Shown: positions 1 through 8,702 of the stretch, piece after piece
How the letters are laid out: the number at the start of each line of letters is the position of its first letter
Numbering within the stretch: the first letter of the stretch is position 1
Notes under the pieces: generated by a model
The model's database searches: none
The model's input: the letters and a program-made list of their open reading frames with translations, nothing else
What the model was told of the DNA's origin: nothing
NCBI GenBank assembly: GCA_017302795.1
Contig: JAFLCB010000015.1
Span: 1 to 64,000 of the forward strand
Origin: Deltaproteobacteria bacterium
Lineage (GTDB): Bacteria > Bdellovibrionota > Bdellovibrionia > Bdellovibrionales > JAMPXM01
DNA: 64,000 bases
Direction: 5' to 3'
Program-made: the position numbers and the translations under genes

Positions 1-3
1 AAT

Positions 4-79
4 TGGATGGGGTGCCAGGACTCGAACCTGGGAATGACAGAATCAAAATCTGTTGTCTTGCCAACTTGACTACACCCCA
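4..79 (-). tRNA. tRNA-Gln (anticodon TTG)
   Basis: Read on the minus strand this folds as a complete cloverleaf. The acceptor strands TGGGGTG and CACCCCA pair, the T arm carries GGTTCGAGTCC, and the anticodon stem ACAGA/TCTGT closes a seven-base loop with anticodon TTG. The 3' CCA is encoded at positions 4-6. TTG reads CAA glutamine codons. The gene stands alone; a strong stem-loop lies about 110 bases upstream of it. Confidence 0.95.
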
Positions 80-182
80 ACACGGGACTCCCAAGCGAGG
101 TCAAAGCGGGCAGACCAAGTGGTCATCAGCCTAGTTCGTTTGGATGTACAGATTTAGGGAAATAGCTGGAAACAGGCAAGAA

Positions 183-230
183 AAATTCGAGTGATGGGGA
201 GTCCGACCAAGGTTTTCTCCCCATCACTCT
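183..230 (-). terminator. Perfect 13-bp stem-loop, likely intrinsic terminator
   Basis: GAGTGATGGGGAG at 189-201 pairs perfectly with CTCCCCATCACTC at 217-229 around a 15-base loop. On the minus strand the stem is followed by GAATTTTTC, which fits a Rho-independent terminator placed between spoVG and the tRNA gene. The rest of 80-346 holds a second small hairpin (GATCGGG/CCCGATC, 308-326) just past the spoVG stop and no gene I can support. Confidence 0.6.
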
Positions 231-346
231 TCGAAATGAACCCAAGGATTAAGCAGGGCCCGGGTTCAAAAGGTGTGTTTGATTAAAAAAGCGGCACGGC
301 GCGACATCGATCGGGTATCGCCCGATCATCTATGGGCCAGCGTCGA

Positions 347-646
347 CTAGTCGTCGTATTTGCGGCGAACCGCCTCTAACGAACTAGACATAGACGTGAT
401 CTCTTTTTCGTAAGCCTCGAACACCATCTTTTCGATGTGTGCACGGGTCTCTTGATTCAAAGGATGAGCGATATCTTTAAACTGACCGTCTTTGCGCTTC
501 TTAGACGGCATCGCAACGAAGAGTCCGCCGGTGCCTTCGATGATTTTAAGATCGCGCACGACAAAGCAGTCATCGATGGTGATCGAGACGTACGCCTTCA
601 AGCGATCTTCGTTTACGGGAAATACCTTCACCTCGGTGATAACCAT
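347..646 (-). CDS. spoVG: SpoVG family regulator
   Basis: This 99-residue protein matches the SpoVG family along its whole length: the start MVITEVKVFPV, then a YVSITIDDCFVVRDLKIIEG core and the segment FVAMPSKK, ending in a helical tail. SpoVG proteins are small site-specific DNA- and RNA-binding regulators found in Firmicutes, spirochaetes and some deltaproteobacterial relatives. I start at the ATG at 646 because TTTGGAGGAG lies just before it; a longer in-frame reading to 721 has no family similarity. It follows the histidine kinase gene on the same strand after about 180 bases, so it may have its own promoter. What it regulates here cannot be read from the sequence. Confidence 0.93.
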   Translation of the reverse strand: MVITEVKVFPVNEDRLKAYVSITIDDCFVVRDLKIIEGTGGLFVAMPSKKRKDGQFKDIAHPLNQETRAHIEKMVFEAYEKEITSMSSSLEAVRRKYDD

Positions 647-828
647 GGCGCTCCTCCAAAGTTGCGAATCGCGGATGCCTGATATGCTTGTCACAGCATA
701 ACGGAACTTTAGTCGGGGCACTTAAACTAAGAGGTAAAGTGTTTCATCTTGAGACAGTGTATGTGATTTATTCTTTGATTTCGATCCAATCGTCTTGAAT
801 CGGCTTACCAGTTTTCTTGATATTTGGA

Positions 829-2469
829 TCAAGCGATTTCCTTTCCGGTTAAAGGGAGCGTCACCACGAACCGCGTGTTTGATGACTTTGCATCGTAGTA
901 GATTTTGCCGCTGTGGCTTTCCACCAAGCCCTTTGAAATGCTTAATCCTAGCCCGGTGCCGTGTCCCACAGCTTTAGTAGTAAAAAATGGTTGAAACAGT
1001 TTCTCTACCAATTCCGGCGGAATTCCTAAGCCTGAATCCGTAACGCTGAATTCGATGTTGCCTCCTACCTGTTGAAGATCGAGGCGAACCCATTTTTCCG
1101 GAAGTTCCTGGACTTCGTCCAACGCATTGTTGAGTAAGTTCAAAAGAACCTGCGAGATTTGCGATTGGCGGCAAGCCAAAGTCTTGTCACCGATGTCACC
1201 ATAGTTCACATCAAGCCGTACCTCGCGCGCTTTGAACTTTTCATGGCAGAAAGCGACAGTTTCTTCGACCATTTCTCGGATGACGGGATTGCCAGGAAGG
1301 TCTTGCTCACCCGCTCGTGAAAATGCCAGTAGGCCAGTCGTAATTCTAGCGATGCGGACCGCGGTGCCAGCGATCTTTTCAAGTTCGAGCGCGATTTTTT
1401 CGCGATTGAAGTCAGGTTGCTGAACGAGGGTTCGAACGGTGCCGCACTTTCCAACGATAATTGAAAGGGGATTATTTATTTCGTGGGCTACGCCACCTGC
1501 CATTTCGCCTAGCGCCGCCATTTTCGAGTTCGCAATCATCGCAAATCGCATTTCTTCGACTCGCTTTTGTTCGGTCATATCGATAAAAGTAAAAAGTATT
1601 TTAACGGTCCCATGGCCATCTATAAGCTTTACGGCTTGAACGCGCGTCCATTTTCTTTGATTGTCGAACTGGTGCTGAACTTCCAAGTTCCGATCGGCGT
1701 TCGTTTCACCCGATAGCTCTCGCCGGATTCGATTGTGAAATTCAGCGGGAAGAATTTCGAATATCGACGCGGGGTTCGCAACAGTCCTGTTGTGGGATTG
1801 AGGTTTAGATTGCACCAGGGTTTTTATGGCATTGTTTTGGAAGACGATTTCACCGGATTCTTCGACTAGAATTTTCGCTACCGGCGATGACTCTAAAATT
1901 GCTCGAATTTGTTGTTCACGGTTAATGAGTTCTTTTTCGACCGTTTTGCGGGATTTCTCATAGGAGCTTCCGAGGAAGTACGCTCCGACGGCAGTTGTTG
2001 AGATCAAAAAGGCCTTCGCCGTACTGTAGCGTTCAGGGTTAGGGAATGCAGCCGTCAGGCCTTCTTGCTCGGCCAACCACACGATGGTGACTGTGGAGAG
2101 CGTAAATGCGAGTCCTGTGATTCCGCCGTGCCGTCCGTTCAGAAGAAATCCAATTACTGGAATGAGCACGAACACGATAGCCGCTGGTGCCGCAATGCCG
2201 CCGTTCCCAAATGCAGACGATGCGCCAATCACCGAGATCAGAAAGAGAAACAATGTTGCCAAGACTTTGTGGGGGATCTTTCGTTTTAACCAAAACGGAA
2301 AAGTGAGCAGTATCATTCCGCAGGTGAAATTAATTGTAGTGGTATAGATGTTAAACGGGGCAATCGAGTATCGTGTGATGACACCTAGGGAAGCGAGCGC
2401 GCCGATCCATATTGCCGAAGTGCGTAATACGTTGAGGCGAAATAAATTCTCAAGCGGCGCGTGTTCCAC
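829..2469 (-). CDS. Membrane PAS sensor histidine kinase
   Basis: The protein has 546 residues. About six hydrophobic segments fill residues 15-170, with almost no extracytoplasmic domain. A PAS-like region follows (about 180-300), then a HisKA domain with the phospho-acceptor motif GGVAHEINNPLS near residue 327. The C-terminal HATPase domain shows the N box LLNLLNNALDEV, the G1 motif TDSGLGIPPE and the G2 motif GHGTGLGLSIS. It should autophosphorylate and pass phosphate to a response regulator, but no receiver-domain gene lies nearby, so it is an orphan here. The start is GTG with GGAG six bases upstream. It is divergent from tldD. The signal sensed is unknown. Confidence 0.92.
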   Translation of the reverse strand: MEHAPLENLFRLNVLRTSAIWIGALASLGVITRYSIAPFNIYTTTINFTCGMILLTFPFWLKRKIPHKVLATLFLFLISVIGASSAFGNGGIAAPAAIVFVLIPVIGFLLNGRHGGITGLAFTLSTVTIVWLAEQEGLTAAFPNPERYSTAKAFLISTTAVGAYFLGSSYEKSRKTVEKELINREQQIRAILESSPVAKILVEESGEIVFQNNAIKTLVQSKPQSHNRTVANPASIFEILPAEFHNRIRRELSGETNADRNLEVQHQFDNQRKWTRVQAVKLIDGHGTVKILFTFIDMTEQKRVEEMRFAMIANSKMAALGEMAGGVAHEINNPLSIIVGKCGTVRTLVQQPDFNREKIALELEKIAGTAVRIARITTGLLAFSRAGEQDLPGNPVIREMVEETVAFCHEKFKAREVRLDVNYGDIGDKTLACRQSQISQVLLNLLNNALDEVQELPEKWVRLDLQQVGGNIEFSVTDSGLGIPPELVEKLFQPFFTTKAVGHGTGLGLSISKGLVESHSGKIYYDAKSSNTRFVVTLPLTGKEIA

Positions 2470-2559
2470 GGTATCTCCATTGATCTCGAGAAATCCAATG
2501 AACTACATTGCACATTGCCATAGATTCTAATTTGATCGCGAAACGTAGGGGGAATCTTA

Positions 2560-3948
2560 ATGTTAGATCTTCGTTTACTCAAGTCAGAAATGGAAGCGGC
2601 CACCGGGACTTACTCAGAGCTGCGTTACCAAGAAAATGTCGACATTCGTTTGGCCCTTCTCAATGGTCAGCTTGTCACAAATCTTCAGGAAAGTTCTCGC
2701 GGTGTTTCGGCACGAGCCTTTAGCGGTGGCTACTGGGGCTTTTCTTCGCATGTTAGTCCGACGAAAGAATCTGCGTCGTCGGCGTTGAAAGAGGCTGTTC
2801 GGAATGCGACTTTCCTGAGTGGCCGAAAGAAAAAGCACGCAAGTCTTTCGCCAGCTAAAGGCTTAAATTTTGAGAAGAGCTACGCCAGTGGTCGTGCTCC
2901 GCTGAACGCTTCGGCATGGATTGATTTTTTGAAAGGAATCGATTCGCTGATCACCTCGACTTACAAGGATCTGAAGGCTCGTTCCGTCACGCTGGCTGCA
3001 TTGGATATGGAAAAACATTTTCTTACATCGGACGGAGCGCTGGTTCATACTTTGGTTCCACGGGCGCATTTGATCGTGTCGATGACAAAAGACTCTAAGC
3101 AAGGTCCCGTTCAAGCTCGCGACAATCGCGGCGGTTTAGGGCAGCTTCAGGACCAAGTCGTTCCTGATCCAGCCAACTACGCCGCTTGGTTAGATGAAAT
3201 TTATCAAATGGTGAGTAAGAAATCCGATGGCATTTTGCCGGCTTCCGGAGAACACGATGTGATACTGGCTGCCGATCTCGCGGGAATTCTCGCACATGAG
3301 GCCGTTGGGCACACCGCGGAGGCCGATTTAGTTTTGGGTGGTTCTGTTGCGGGTGATTGCCTCGGTCGTCAAGTCGCAAGCCCCTTGGTTTCATTGGTCG
3401 ATTTCGCTCATACTTACGAGGGCAAAGTGGCGCCTCAACCAGTGCATGTTGACGATGAAGGTGTCGACGCAAAAGACACCGTGATTATCGAAAACGGGAT
3501 ATTAAAAACATTTATGAACAATCGAGAAACCGCATCGCATTTTGCTCAGCCGGCGACGGGCCACGCACGCGCGTTCACATTTGCCGACGAACCGCTGATT
3601 CGAATGCGCAACACGGCCATTTTGCCAGGTAAGTCGAAGCTTCCTGCCATGATTTCGTCGATCGAAAATGGTTACTACTTGAAGAAAGCGGGAAATGGAC
3701 AAGCGGACACGACGGGAGAGTTTATGTTTGCCGTCGGGTTTGGGTACGAAATTAAAAACGGAAAACTGGGTCGACCGTTACGAGATTCGACTATTTCTGG
3801 CGTCGCGTTTGATATGCTGAAGTCGGTTTCAATGGTCTCGGACGATTTTGAATGGGAATCATCAGGTTATTGCGGCAAGAAGCAGCCGATGCCTGTCGGA
3901 ATGGGCGGACCTGCAATCAAATGTCGTCTCCAAGTGGGAGGTCAGTAA
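2560..3948 (+). CDS. tldD: TldD metalloprotease subunit
   Basis: The 462-residue product matches TldD. The catalytic zinc motif HEAVGH (H246, E247, H251) is intact and is followed by the conserved TAEAD segment; the glycine-rich C-terminal half is typical. TldD forms a heterodimeric protease with TldE/PmbA that degrades unfolded peptides; in enterobacteria it is known for maturation of microcin B17 and for CcdA turnover. The stop overlaps the pmbA start by one base (TAATG), so the two subunits are translationally coupled. No peptide-antibiotic gene is nearby, so a housekeeping proteolytic role is more likely. Confidence 0.96.
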   Translation: MLDLRLLKSEMEAATGTYSELRYQENVDIRLALLNGQLVTNLQESSRGVSARAFSGGYWGFSSHVSPTKESASSALKEAVRNATFLSGRKKKHASLSPAKGLNFEKSYASGRAPLNASAWIDFLKGIDSLITSTYKDLKARSVTLAALDMEKHFLTSDGALVHTLVPRAHLIVSMTKDSKQGPVQARDNRGGLGQLQDQVVPDPANYAAWLDEIYQMVSKKSDGILPASGEHDVILAADLAGILAHEAVGHTAEADLVLGGSVAGDCLGRQVASPLVSLVDFAHTYEGKVAPQPVHVDDEGVDAKDTVIIENGILKTFMNNRETASHFAQPATGHARAFTFADEPLIRMRNTAILPGKSKLPAMISSIENGYYLKKAGNGQADTTGEFMFAVGFGYEIKNGKLGRPLRDSTISGVAFDMLKSVSMVSDDFEWESSGYCGKKQPMPVGMGGPAIKCRLQVGGQ

Positions 3949-5252
3949 TGGTTAACTGCACAATAGAACAGGCAAAGAAAATCATGTCGACTGTTCAAGC
4001 TGCGGGTTTTGATAAAGCAGAAGTGATCATGACCGCATCTGATATGACTGAAATGCAGGTCGATGCAGGGGATGTTTCGCTGATGCGCAGTACGGAAGAT
4101 CTTGATCTTTCTATTCGCGGCATTCGCGGCGGTCGCTATGCGATGGTGACTCTCAACCAGACCGATGATGCCAGTTTGAAAGCGGGACTTGAGAAGCTAA
4201 ACGACGCGATTGATTCTGCACCAGTTGACTCGGCTCGAGCGTTTGCACCCAAGCAGCCTGCCGCTAAAGCGATCGCCGAGGGGCCATCGGAACCAAACTT
4301 GGACATGATGTATAGCCGCATGTCCGATTTCGTATCGATTACTGGTGACAAGTATCCTGCGTTGAAACTCGAGCAGAGTGGCGTGCAGTTTCGCCGGTCG
4401 CGATATTTGCGCGTGAATTCTGAAGGCTTGGAACTCGATGAAGCTTCTGGACACTACACAATGTCGGCGATGTTCTCGTCGAAAGTTGGTGAAAAGATGA
4501 GTTCCTTCAATTTCACTGGGGCGATCGCGAAAGATTTAAATCGTGATTTCATGCATTGGGGTTCGACTGCTCGCTTGATTGAAAACTCGGTGAAAGAAGT
4601 GAACCACGAGCCTTTCACCGGAAAATTTAAAGGTACGGTTATTTTGACGCCGGATTGTGTGTATGACTTTCTAGGAACATGGTTCAGCCATTTGCGGGAC
4701 GACCGCATGATTTCTGAAACCAGTCAGCTTCGCGACAAAATAGGCCAGCCTGTTGCTTCGCCTCTGTTAACCGTGCGAATCGAGCCCCATCATCCTGAAT
4801 TTGCGATTCACGAGCACAGTACGGGGGATGGCTATGTTTCGCAACCGTCGGTGATTGTGGAAAATGGAGTTCTTAAATCATTTCTGTTATCGGACTATGG
4901 CTCGCGTAAAACGGGTCTTCCTCGTGCCATCAACAGCAGCGCAAACCGAGTGATCGATGCTGGCCAAACTTCGTATGCTGACATGATTTCATCGACCAAA
5001 CAGGGGTTGTTACTTGGACGCTTTTCGGGAGGAAATGCCGCAGCCAACGGCGATCTTTCGGGTGTCGCGAAAAACTCCTTCTTGATTGAGGGCGGCGAGA
5101 TCACTCGACCAGTGTCTGAGGTGATGATTTCGGGTAACGCCTTCGAGATGATGCGATCAATCGCGGCGATTTCAAAAGAGCGGGTAAACGACGGCGGTAC
5201 GCTAACTCCCTGGGTAAAAGTCGAGGGACTAACAGTTGCCGGCGCAAATTAA
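3948..5252 (+). CDS. pmbA: PmbA/TldE protease subunit
   Basis: This 434-residue protein is the TldE/PmbA partner of TldD and shares its fold but has no HExxxH motif, as expected for the non-catalytic subunit. The ATG at 3948 is used because it overlaps the tldD stop; an earlier in-frame ATG at 3852 lies inside tldD and gives an N terminus unlike the family. The C terminus shows the usual glycine- and serine-rich segments (SSANRVIDAG, ISGNAFEMM). The gene pair forms a two-gene operon. Confidence 0.95.
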   Translation: MVNCTIEQAKKIMSTVQAAGFDKAEVIMTASDMTEMQVDAGDVSLMRSTEDLDLSIRGIRGGRYAMVTLNQTDDASLKAGLEKLNDAIDSAPVDSARAFAPKQPAAKAIAEGPSEPNLDMMYSRMSDFVSITGDKYPALKLEQSGVQFRRSRYLRVNSEGLELDEASGHYTMSAMFSSKVGEKMSSFNFTGAIAKDLNRDFMHWGSTARLIENSVKEVNHEPFTGKFKGTVILTPDCVYDFLGTWFSHLRDDRMISETSQLRDKIGQPVASPLLTVRIEPHHPEFAIHEHSTGDGYVSQPSVIVENGVLKSFLLSDYGSRKTGLPRAINSSANRVIDAGQTSYADMISSTKQGLLLGRFSGGNAAANGDLSGVAKNSFLIEGGEITRPVSEVMISGNAFEMMRSIAAISKERVNDGGTLTPWVKVEGLTVAGAN

Positions 5253-5276
5253 AGAATGAAACCGGTCTAGATAGAA

Positions 5277-5310
5277 AATCCCTCTTTTCCGACAAGGACT
5301 TAGAGGGATT
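5277..5310 (+). terminator. Possible terminator after pmbA
   Basis: AATCCCTCT at 5277-5285 pairs with AGAGGGATT at 5302-5310 around a 16-base loop. There is no T-run directly after it, so this may be a weak or Rho-assisted terminator, or only an RNA 3'-end structure between the convergent pmbA and the minus-strand genes. Confidence 0.4.
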
Positions 5311-5356
5311 CATGTTTCGCCTCGGTCTGCAGTGGATTGACTACAACATAAGAATC

Positions 5357-5620
5357 TTAGCGAAGTGGCTGGCCGGCGGAAATGCGCCGAATGATCCGAA
5401 AAACAGCGCCGCAGCTTAGTTCACTCTGCTGTACTGTATCTATATCGGGATGCTCTCCATTCAAACGTCTGTCGGTGGATTTCGATATGGTACAGCCACT
5501 CTCGAGCGCTTGGTCACGGAGAAAGCTAGCGCTTGGGCAAAATGCGAAAAACAATAGAGTAAAGAGCAGCATGAGGCAAAGAGTCAGCATCACGAATTTT
5601 CGTTTGCTGACTCCGGTCAT
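5357..5620 (-). CDS. Small single-TM hypothetical protein
   Basis: This 87-residue reading frame starts seven bases after the stop of the Do protease gene on the same strand. It has a basic start (MTGVSKRK), a strong hydrophobic helix at about residues 9-28, and a short polar tail with two cysteines. That is the look of a small anchored or exported protein. No clear Shine-Dalgarno sequence precedes the ATG, although translational coupling could compensate. I do not recognise the family. It could be a chance frame, but the good membrane segment and close spacing argue for a gene. Confidence 0.45.
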   Translation of the reverse strand: MTGVSKRKFVMLTLCLMLLFTLLFFAFCPSASFLRDQALESGCTISKSTDRRLNGEHPDIDTVQQSELSCGAVFRIIRRISAGQPLR

Positions 5621-5626
5621 TGGAGA

Positions 5627-7180
5627 TTACTTAGTCCCCACGACAGCAATCAGAATCGAGTTGCCTCGAGCGACGCGAATCAAGTTTCGTCCCTTCACGA
5701 GGCGACTGGATACATCGGAAGCTTTTGAAACAGCTTGCCGATTGACGTCGAGAATCACGTCGCCTTCGCGAAGTCCCACGCGAGCTGCCGGACCTGATGC
5801 CGCTACTTCGACAATGATAGGCCCCTTTGCCTCGGGCGAAACATTGTAAAACTGCCGAAGCTTTGGAGTCTCGTCGGCCACCTTAAAGCCGAGATCGTGA
5901 GGAACTGCCTTGCCTCCTTGCGGAGGCTTCGAGTCTTGCGTCGGTTTAAGTGTTGAAAGATCCTCTGGATTCTCAGCAAGAGTCACTTCGAGATTCAAAG
6001 TTTTCTTTGAGCGGTCATCTGCAAATCGCAAAACTTTGACGGCGACTTTCCTTCCGACATCGCTGTCTCCAACAGAGACTTGCAAATCACCAGGTCCGCT
6101 AAGTTTTTTTCCGTTGAATTCGATGATGATGTCATATGGCTGTAGACCAGCTTTGTCCGCGGGACCACCGCGCATGATTTGCGATACAATCACGCCTTCG
6201 GTGTCACCGAGTCCTAATTGTTCGGCGACATCAGGTGTAAGCGGCGCTAGGCCAATACCAAGAAAGCCACGGCGAATGCGGCCGTCTTTTTCTAGTTGCA
6301 GAATAACTTTCTTTACGTCGTCGATGGGAATCGCAAATCCAATACCTTGCGCCCTCGCATCGATAGCGGTGTTCACACCAATGACGAGGCCTTTGGCATT
6401 GACCAAAGGTCCACCCGAATTTCCTGGGTTAATACTCGCATCTGTTTGGATGAAGGGAAACCGGTTGAGTTCTGGGATCGCTCGGCCAATCGCCGACACA
6501 ATCCCTTTGGTCATCGTGTGCGCATGACCATAAGGATTGCCGAAGGCCGCTACCCATTCTCCTACCTGAACGTCTTTGCTTGTACCGAGTTGAGCAACGG
6601 GCAGGGAGCGTTTGGCATCGATTTTAAGTACCGCTATATCGGTGCGGGCGTCGCGGCCGAGGACTTCTGCCTCAAAAAATTTGTCCGAGTTGTTGTCGAG
6701 TTGCACTTTGATGAGATCGGCCTGTGCAACGACGTGGTTGTTCGTGATGATCAAACCGTCTTCGCGCACGATGAACCCGGTGCCTAGTCCCGACGCCTGT
6801 GGCGACCCTCTTCCGCCGCGCGGTTCTGGTCGGCCAAAGGGGGCACCCCAGAATTGCTCAAATAAATCCTGCATTGGATCGCGATAGCCGCCGCGTCCTG
6901 TGTCTCGCGGCGCTTGGGACGAGAAAATAGACACAACCGCGGGATTCAAAAGTTTTCCGAGTTCAATGAATAAGTTTGCCGGCAGCGGATCACTTAACTT
7001 TTTAGAATCTAGCGGAACCTCGGTCTTCGGCGCCGGTAGCGCCATCGAGGGTTTGCCACCTTTACCCTGCGAGACGGCGTCCAGGCTGTAGGTGCAAGCA
7101 GCTGCAACAATGAAAAGTGCAGTCGCCATCCAAAGAGACCTTTTTGCGACAATTGACGAATAAATTTTTTGTAAGTTCAT
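5627..7180 (-). CDS. Do/DegP-type periplasmic serine protease
   Basis: A 517-residue S1C protease with an N-terminal membrane helix (about 14-33) that is either a signal peptide or an anchor. The trypsin-like domain has the full triad: H149 in TNNHVV, D181 in RTDIAV, S255 in NPGNSGGP. Two PDZ domains follow (about 295-390 and 430-515), the second with the GLREGDVILDVN signature. A glycine- and arginine-rich insert at about 93-127 precedes the catalytic core, like the flexible LA loop of DegP. These enzymes degrade or chaperone misfolded envelope proteins. It sits downstream of a DUF1844 gene and a dead M48-like gene. Confidence 0.95.
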   Translation of the reverse strand: MNLQKIYSSIVAKRSLWMATALFIVAAACTYSLDAVSQGKGGKPSMALPAPKTEVPLDSKKLSDPLPANLFIELGKLLNPAVVSIFSSQAPRDTGRGGYRDPMQDLFEQFWGAPFGRPEPRGGRGSPQASGLGTGFIVREDGLIITNNHVVAQADLIKVQLDNNSDKFFEAEVLGRDARTDIAVLKIDAKRSLPVAQLGTSKDVQVGEWVAAFGNPYGHAHTMTKGIVSAIGRAIPELNRFPFIQTDASINPGNSGGPLVNAKGLVIGVNTAIDARAQGIGFAIPIDDVKKVILQLEKDGRIRRGFLGIGLAPLTPDVAEQLGLGDTEGVIVSQIMRGGPADKAGLQPYDIIIEFNGKKLSGPGDLQVSVGDSDVGRKVAVKVLRFADDRSKKTLNLEVTLAENPEDLSTLKPTQDSKPPQGGKAVPHDLGFKVADETPKLRQFYNVSPEAKGPIIVEVAASGPAARVGLREGDVILDVNRQAVSKASDVSSRLVKGRNLIRVARGNSILIAVVGTK

Positions 7181-7212
7181 GTTTAGCTCCGTTAACTTTT
7201 TCGATCGACGAT

Positions 7213-7452
7213 CTAATTAAGTTCAACAAATTTCAATTTCAAGTCTTGAACAACCGACGTGATAAAGCGGTCTTCATCGGCAGTGCGGTTTCCCCGCGTT
7301 TTTTCTTCTAACATCGATAGCAGGTCGATGTTGAATTTCGCAAGCGTCGCGTCCTTTTCCGTTTTGCCGGAAACTGGATGGGGCGCAAGGCCCAGCGCCA
7401 TTGCAGCACTAGATGCAATTGAAAGAACGAGCGTCGAGAGGTTAGCTTCCAT
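7213..7452 (-). CDS. DUF1844 family protein
   Basis: A 79-residue protein with the DUF1844 pattern: an N-terminal hydrophobic stretch STLVLSIASSAAMALG, then HPVSGKTEKDATLAKFNIDL, then LSMLEEKTRGNRTADED and a C-terminal DLKLKFVEL. The family is known from Acidobacteria, Myxococcota and relatives and has no assigned function. GAGGAG lies about nine bases before the ATG. It sits between the M48-like gene and the Do protease gene, all on one strand and closely spaced, so they probably form one operon. Confidence 0.85.
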   Translation of the reverse strand: MEANLSTLVLSIASSAAMALGLAPHPVSGKTEKDATLAKFNIDLLSMLEEKTRGNRTADEDRFITSVVQDLKLKFVELN

Positions 7453-7485
7453 GGCGAAAATCTCCTCGGTCGAAAAAGTTACCGT

Positions 7486-8565
7486 TCAGGGCGGGAATCG
7501 GTCAATCAGAGCCCCGATTCTAGTTCGTACGCCCGGCAATACACGTTCATAGCGAGAACCACGAATTTCCGTCAAGGAGCCCCATGCCGCACCTTTTGAG
7601 GGCGGGTTAACCGTTGACTGAAAGGATTTGAACACGGACTTTGTTTCCCGAGCAGGTCCGCGAAAAATTTCAGAAGTGAATACAGTTTGCAATGCGGCAT
7701 CGCTGATTAAAAAACGGCGCGATTTCGCCGCCATCATTGAATCAAGTGACCAGAGTGTTCGCGCCCAAAGCTCGCGACTTTCCCCATGTGACGCGATCCA
7801 TTCGTCAATTTTCAGAATTCTTCCGCCGCCCATTGACAGGCGAAGAATCCATATCGGAAGAAACGAAAAACCCGGCCAGTCAAAAAGTCGCGCGAGACCA
7901 CGGGCAGCTGTCGCGCTGGCGGTCCACTGGCAGGCTATTTTTGCCGTTTCAAATGCCACTATGAGGCGACGCTCTTCCGGCGAGAGCTTTTCTACGAGCC
8001 CATGGGAGAGGATAATCGTTGATCGGGTTGAGCTCAGCCCGATCGACATCGAAAAAAACTGATCGGTGTCAGCCAGCGCGATTCTTGGTGCCGGGATGTG
8101 GGCGAGCTGAGCGGCTTCGCGCGCGGCATCTAAGAGTCCCCATGTGTCTCGACCCTCGAGCTCCCACGAGATCAGCCCACGGATCATTTGTGACGGCGAT
8201 AAAAACAAAATCCAAAGATTGAGAACTAGGGTCGCGATGAAGCCAAGAACGAGACCAAACCGCCCCCCGAACTGGACCCCCGCGACAAGCGCAGTTGCAG
8301 AAAGCGTAAATAACAATAACCAAACACGAAGTGCATCAAAGCCAGGCTCCAGTGCTTCCGGTTTCGGAGCCGTGATCGCTTTCGGTCCGAAGCCGCGCGG
8401 CAGCTGAGAAATACGAACGCCGCGCATGGTGCGCGCGAAGCGCATACTTTGTCGACTGCGCCATTCTGAATGCCGTGCTTTGAGATATTTCCTTAGATCG
8501 GCCCAAAGGTTTGGCGCCGTTTGTGGCGGCTGGCTAGAGGTCGGTTGGTTCGAAGAAGAATTCAT
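7486..8565 (-). CDS. Catalytically dead M48-like membrane protein
   Basis: This 359-residue protein has two adjacent membrane helices (about 80-124), then a stretch that follows the M48 (HtpX/Ste24) peptidase pattern closely: PRIALADTDQFFSMSIG, STIILSHGLVEKLSPEERR. Where M48 enzymes carry HExxH it has FETAK (205-209), and the downstream ExxxD zinc-ligand region is also altered (KIDEW). The sequence therefore shows a family member without its zinc site. By analogy it may bind or regulate membrane protease clients or be structural; this is inference. It is divergent from the moxR-bat operon and heads the minus-strand run that includes the Do protease. Confidence 0.8.
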   Translation of the reverse strand: MNSSSNQPTSSQPPQTAPNLWADLRKYLKARHSEWRSRQSMRFARTMRGVRISQLPRGFGPKAITAPKPEALEPGFDALRVWLLLFTLSATALVAGVQFGGRFGLVLGFIATLVLNLWILFLSPSQMIRGLISWELEGRDTWGLLDAAREAAQLAHIPAPRIALADTDQFFSMSIGLSSTRSTIILSHGLVEKLSPEERRLIVAFETAKIACQWTASATAARGLARLFDWPGFSFLPIWILRLSMGGGRILKIDEWIASHGESRELWARTLWSLDSMMAAKSRRFLISDAALQTVFTSEIFRGPARETKSVFKSFQSTVNPPSKGAAWGSLTEIRGSRYERVLPGVRTRIGALIDRFPP

Positions 8566-8702
8566 ACGGTACTATAGTCTGTATTCCGCGGCGCGTTGCC
8601 AAGGTCTTTTGTTATTCATTTTTTGCCGGAGGAGGTGATCGGAGTTCACAATAGTGAGTGTGCTGATTTTTTAGGTCAGCAGACGTCACCAGGAGTTGCG
8701 CC

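Noticed and set aside
768-831. Coding-looking tail (DPNIKKTGKPIQDDWIEIKE) just after the histidine kinase stop
   Set aside because: It is one frame off the kinase, has no start and meets a stop a few codons upstream. A frameshifted kinase C terminus is possible but the kinase already ends normally after its G2 box.
8426-8638. Plus-strand frame in the moxR upstream region
   Set aside because: It is antisense to the start of the M48-like gene, with no domain pattern; the minus-strand reading explains the sequence better.
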